From contig NZ_FOBF01000004.1 of the NCBI RefSeq assembly GCF_900109355.1, positions 186,001-250,000 on the forward strand: a stretch of DNA of 64,000 nucleotides, given 5' to 3'. Both the position numbers and the translations under genes were made by a program. The DNA comes from Nonomuraea pusilla (GTDB lineage: Bacteria; Actinomycetota; Actinomycetes; Streptosporangiales; Streptosporangiaceae). This document shows, piece by piece, positions 61,402-64,000 of this stretch; position 1 is the stretch's first letter, and every line of letters starts with the position of its first letter. Below the pieces are notes generated by a model that saw nothing but the letters and a program-made list of their open reading frames with translations, did not search any database and was not told the DNA's origin.

Positions 61402-61878
61402 TTACTCGACGTCGACCGGGGTTCCCCCGGTGATCCGCACCAGCTCGTCGAACGTCGTCGGGAACACCGTCAGCGGGTGCCCGCCCGCCGCCCAGACCAC
61501 CTCGTGCTTGCTCAGCCAGTTGTCCACCAGCGTGCGCACGGGGGCGGGGTGGCCGACCGGGGCGACACCGCCGATCGGCTGGCCCGTGGCGGCCCGGACG
61601 AACTCGGGCGTGGCCCGCCGCACCTCGGTCACCCCGGCCGTGCGCGCGATCAGCCCCACGTCCACGCGGTGCGCGCCGCTGGTCAGCACCAGCAGCGGCG
61701 CGCCGTCGGCGTCGAAGATCAGGCTGTTGGCGATGGCTCCCACCTCGCAGCCGAGCTGGGCGGCCGCGGTGGCCGCCGTCGGGGCCTTCTCCGGCAGCAC
61801 CACGATCTCGCCCGTGGCGCCCAGGGCGCGCAGCGCCGCGTCGACTTTCACCGCGTTCCCCGGCAACTTCTCAGACAT
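61402..61878 (-). CDS. YbaK/EbsC-type aminoacyl-tRNA deacylase
   Basis: 158 residues. YbaK fold with AAAQLGCEVGAIANSLIF, the Lys/Arg substrate loop, TPEFVRAATGQPIGGVAPVGHP and a C-terminal strand. It clears mischarged tRNA, most often Cys-tRNAPro. TAGAGT (minus strand, 61885-61890) lies six bases before ATG 61876-61878, so leaderless. Confidence 0.9.
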   Translation of the reverse strand: MSEKLPGNAVKVDAALRALGATGEIVVLPEKAPTAATAAAQLGCEVGAIANSLIFDADGAPLLVLTSGAHRVDVGLIARTAGVTEVRRATPEFVRAATGQPIGGVAPVGHPAPVRTLVDNWLSKHEVVWAAGGHPLTVFPTTFDELVRITGGTPVDVE

Positions 61879-61972
61879 GGGGACACTCTAAACAGGTTGA
61901 CGGCCCGATTACCTGATCGTGACGCTGGTGTAGGGTCTTTTGAACATTCCGGGCAGATGAGAGGTGGTTCGA

Positions 61973-62776
61973 GTGCGACCGCTCCCCGCGATGGCCGCTC
62001 TCCTGACGGCCGGCGCCGTGACTTTCTCCGTGACTCTCTCCGGGGCCGGCGCGCTCGCCGGTCCGGCCGCCGCGGCGACCGTCACCGGCTCCGCGACCGT
62101 CCAGCAGGCGGAGTACGCCCGCTTCGCCGCCGCGCCCGTCAAGACGCTGAAGCTCGGAGCCAGGGGCGAGGCCGTGGTCTGGATGCAGAACCGCCTCGCC
62201 GGCCTGGGCTACCTCCCCGGCAAGGCCGACGGCAGGTACGGCGGCACCACCCTCGCCGCCGTCTGGGCGTTCCAGAAGGTCAACGGCATCAGGCCGACCA
62301 GCACGATCACCAGGGCCACCTGGGCGGCGCTGGAGCGGCCGAAGGCGCCGCAGGTGCTCGTGAAGAACGGCAGGCCCACCCGCGCCGAGGTCAACCTGAC
62401 CAAGCAGGTCATGGTCCTGTACGTCGACGGCCGGCCCAAGCTGATCAGCCACATCTCGTCCGGCAGCGGCGTGCCGTACTGCGAGACCGCCACCTGGCAG
62501 GGCAGGAAGCAGCGCTTCTGCGGCTCGGCCAGCACGCCCACCGGCGACTTCCGCACGACCTGGCGCAGGAGCGGCTGGCACACCTCGTACCTCGGGCGGC
62601 TGTACAACCCGATCTTCTTCAACGGCGGCATCGCCTTCCACGGCGCGCTGTCCGTGCCGCTGTACCCGGCCTCGCACGGCTGCGTCCGCCTGCCGATGAA
62701 CGTCGCCGAGGTGCTGCCCGGCCTGCTCGGCACCGGCGTGCCGGTGCACGTCCGGGGCCGCTTCCACCGCGCCTGA
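61973..62776 (+). CDS. Secreted L,D-transpeptidase with peptidoglycan-binding domain
   Basis: 267 residues. Signal peptide about 1-35 (MRPLPAMAALLTAGAVTF ... AAAAT). A PG_binding_1 domain covers about 60-110 (LKLGARGEAVVWMQNRLAGL). The YkuD domain, about 125-262, has FHGALSVPLYPASHGCVRLP with catalytic Cys in SHGCVRL. It makes 3-3 crosslinks or attaches proteins to peptidoglycan. GTG 61973 follows AGAGGTGG; -10 TAGGGT is at 61931-61936. Two further Cys (VPYCE, RFCGS) may form a disulfide. Confidence 0.92.
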   Translation: MRPLPAMAALLTAGAVTFSVTLSGAGALAGPAAAATVTGSATVQQAEYARFAAAPVKTLKLGARGEAVVWMQNRLAGLGYLPGKADGRYGGTTLAAVWAFQKVNGIRPTSTITRATWAALERPKAPQVLVKNGRPTRAEVNLTKQVMVLYVDGRPKLISHISSGSGVPYCETATWQGRKQRFCGSASTPTGDFRTTWRRSGWHTSYLGRLYNPIFFNGGIAFHGALSVPLYPASHGCVRLPMNVAEVLPGLLGTGVPVHVRGRFHRA

Positions 62777-62806
62777 CGCGCCCGCCCGCCCCGCGCGGGG
62801 GCGGGC

Positions 62807-63226
62807 TCAGCCCGTCCGCTCGGCGTCCCAGCGCGCCCGCGACGCGGCGATGGCGTCCTTGTGGCCGCGCGACCAGTCGGCCAGGCTCGCCACGGCCTCC
62901 GCCAGGCTGTGACCCATGGGGGTCAGCCGGTACTCCACCTGGGGCGGGATCGTCGGGTACGCCGTGCGCTCCACCAGGCCGTCCCTGCACAGGCGGCGGG
63001 TGGTGAGCGTCAGCATGCGCTGCGAGATCCCGGGGATCGCCCGCTGCAGCTCGCGGAACCGCCGCACGCCCTTGGCCAGCTCCACGACCACGAGCACCGT
63101 CCAGCGGTCGCCGAGACGGTCGAGGACGTCGCGGATCCCGCAGTCGTCGTCACCGCACGGCCCGGCCTCCTGCGCCGCGGCCTGCCCGCTGAGCTGGGCG
63201 GTTATCGCGGTGTGCCCGACTGACAT
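62807..63226 (-). CDS. HxlR family regulator, QorR-like
   Basis: 139 residues: winged HTH of the HxlR/DUF24 type (LGDRWTVLVVVELAKG, RFRELQRAIPGISQRMLTLTTRRL, RTAYPTIPPQVEYRLT). Two N-terminal Cys (24 and 29, PCGDDDC) precede the helix where redox-sensing Cys lies in HypR, YodB and QorR. It diverges from a QOR2-like quinone reductase gene, so a quinone- or disulfide-stress repressor is the best guess. ATG 63224-63226 has GGAGG with seven bases' spacing. Confidence 0.88.
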   Translation of the reverse strand: MSVGHTAITAQLSGQAAAQEAGPCGDDDCGIRDVLDRLGDRWTVLVVVELAKGVRRFRELQRAIPGISQRMLTLTTRRLCRDGLVERTAYPTIPPQVEYRLTPMGHSLAEAVASLADWSRGHKDAIAASRARWDAERTG

Positions 63227-63240
63227 GAGAGTGCCTCCTT

Positions 63241-63254
63241 ACGCCGAGTGGCGT
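63241..63254. promoter_or_regulatory. Short inverted repeat between HxlR and QOR2-like genes
   Basis: ACGCC-GAGT-GGCGT lies 15 bases upstream of the HxlR start and could be part of its operator. Candidate only; a further CCCC-ATCCT-GGGG repeat lies about 20 bases on. Confidence 0.35.
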
Positions 63255-63314
63255 GCCGCCCCCATCCTGGGGCGACCGACCCATCCACGTCGTCCACAGT
63301 AGGGGTGTCCAATC

Positions 63315-64000
63315 ATGATCTTGGTGACCGGGGTTTCCGGCGCGCTCGGCGGCTCGATCCTGCGCGGTCTGCGCGCGCACGGCGGCCTGGAGGTGGCGGG
63401 CGGCTCCCGCGCGGGGGACGGCGGGGCGGGCGGGGTGCGCCTGGTCGACTTCGACAGGCCGCGGACGCTGCCCGGCGCGTTCGCCGGGGTGGACGTGCTG
63501 GTCCTCGTCTCGGCCGGGTACGCCGAGGACGACGTCGTGCTGGCCCGCCACGGCGCCGTCGTGCGGGCCGCCGCCGAGGCGGGCGTTCGGCACGTGGTGT
63601 ACACCAGCCTGGCCGGCTCGGGCGACCCCCTGTCCATCGCGCTCGCGCACCGCTGGACCGAGGCCCGCCTCGCCGAGGCGCCGTTCGAGGTCACGGTCCT
63701 GCGCAACGGGCTGTACGCCGAGCTGCTGGCCGACCTGGCGCTCGCCGGCACGGTGGGAGACGTGCTCGCGGCGCCGCTCGCCGACGGCGCCATGCCGGTG
63801 GTGGCCAGGGACGACCTCGCGGACGTCGCCGTGCGCGTCGCCGCCGAGACCCACGCCGACCTCGCGGCCGGCAGGCCGCGCAGGCACGCGGGGCGTACGT
63901 ACGAGCTGGAGGGCGAGACGGCGCTGGGCGGCGCGGACCTCGCCGCGCTGCTCACCGAGGCGCTCGGGCGGCCCGTCGGCTACCGGCCCGTGCCGCTCGG
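63315..64000 (+). CDS. NmrA-like NAD(P)-binding oxidoreductase, QOR2-type (partial)
   Basis: The gene begins at ATG 63315 and runs off the window after about 228 codons. The Rossmann motif TGVSGALGGSI opens the protein, then VLVSAGYAED, VRHVVYTSLAGS, VTVLRNGLYAELL and TYELEGE, in the order seen in E. coli QOR2 (YtfG), an NAD(P)H:quinone oxidoreductase. TAGGGG at 63300-63305 is nine bases before the ATG. The stop codon and C-terminus lie beyond the window. Confidence 0.9.
   Translation, partial: MILVTGVSGALGGSILRGLRAHGGLEVAGGSRAGDGGAGGVRLVDFDRPRTLPGAFAGVDVLVLVSAGYAEDDVVLARHGAVVRAAAEAGVRHVVYTSLAGSGDPLSIALAHRWTEARLAEAPFEVTVLRNGLYAELLADLALAGTVGDVLAAPLADGAMPVVARDDLADVAVRVAAETHADLAAGRPRRHAGRTYELEGETALGGADLAALLTEALGRPVGYRPVPL

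Overview
The window is chromosomal DNA from a very GC-rich actinobacterium. A filamentous, Streptosporangiaceae-like genus fits best, but that placement is inference. The supporting signs are GC-saturated third codon positions, a PimB-type mannosyltransferase, a PASTA-domain kinase, a ydaO-type leader before an NlpC/P60 gene, a DasR-like operator, and many genes whose -10 hexamer (TANNNT-like) lies 5-8 bases before the start codon, the mark of leaderless mRNAs. I see no insertion sequence, phage, plasmid origin, CRISPR array, rRNA or tRNA.

Backbone. Many genes occur in the same order as the Mycobacterium tuberculosis block Rv2190c-Rv2172c: NlpC/P60 peptidases (2-1612), M48 protease, pimB, fadD15-like ligase, phosphoesterase, SRPBCC protein, ArsA-like ATPase, zinc-knuckle-like protein, glkA, acyltransferase (14.4 kb), a DAHP synthase (37.8 kb), PASTA kinase pknL (51.8 kb), Rv2175c-like protein (57.5 kb), polyprenyl synthase and metF (58.6-60.7 kb). 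Large accessory blocks separate these core genes.

Regions. 2-1.6 kb: two cell-wall hydrolases; the second sits behind a Crp-like box and a c-di-AMP riboswitch. 1.7-15.1 kb: the envelope and lipid core. 15.2-30.4 kb: accessory genes, namely MarR/DoxX, LysR/MFS, mmuM, a MerR-VIT/vWA operon, Dps, a DUF2064/methyltransferase pair, PhoX, a MarR-GNAT fusion, a lactonase, a dimethylformamidase-like lipoprotein and a Clp-N/HTH protein. 30.4-33 kb: glpK and a phosphofructokinase with PPi-type residues, around a DasR-like site. 33.2-37.7 kb: an MHYT sensor, MacRS-like two-component genes and thiI. 37.8-39.0 kb: DAHP synthase with a Phe-Trp-Tyr leader peptide and attenuator. 39.1-41.3 kb: a molybdoprotein, an orphan LytTR regulator and a gene-free, highly structured gap. 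41.3-51.8 kb: endonuclease IV and a purine/ureide catabolic run (uraD, uraH, uricase, two XDH-type subunits, 8-oxoguanine deaminase, EF-hand protein, glycerate kinase, allantoinase, allantoicase). 51.8-60.7 kb: pknL, TPP-riboswitch-controlled thiO-thiS-thiG, an oxidoreductase, Rv2175c-like protein, thiE, polyprenyl synthase and metF. 60.8-64 kb: GNAT, YbaK, L,D-transpeptidase and a divergent HxlR/QOR2-like pair cut by the window end.

The purine cluster converts 8-oxoguanine and urate to allantoate and ureidoglycolate, and glycerate kinase could return glyoxylate carbon to glycolysis. The molybdenum subunit of xanthine dehydrogenase is not in the operon. Thiamine functions (thiI, thiO, thiS, thiG, thiE) are split over two sites. 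Regulation is dense: two riboswitches, one attenuator and several palindromic operators in divergent or autoregulatory positions.
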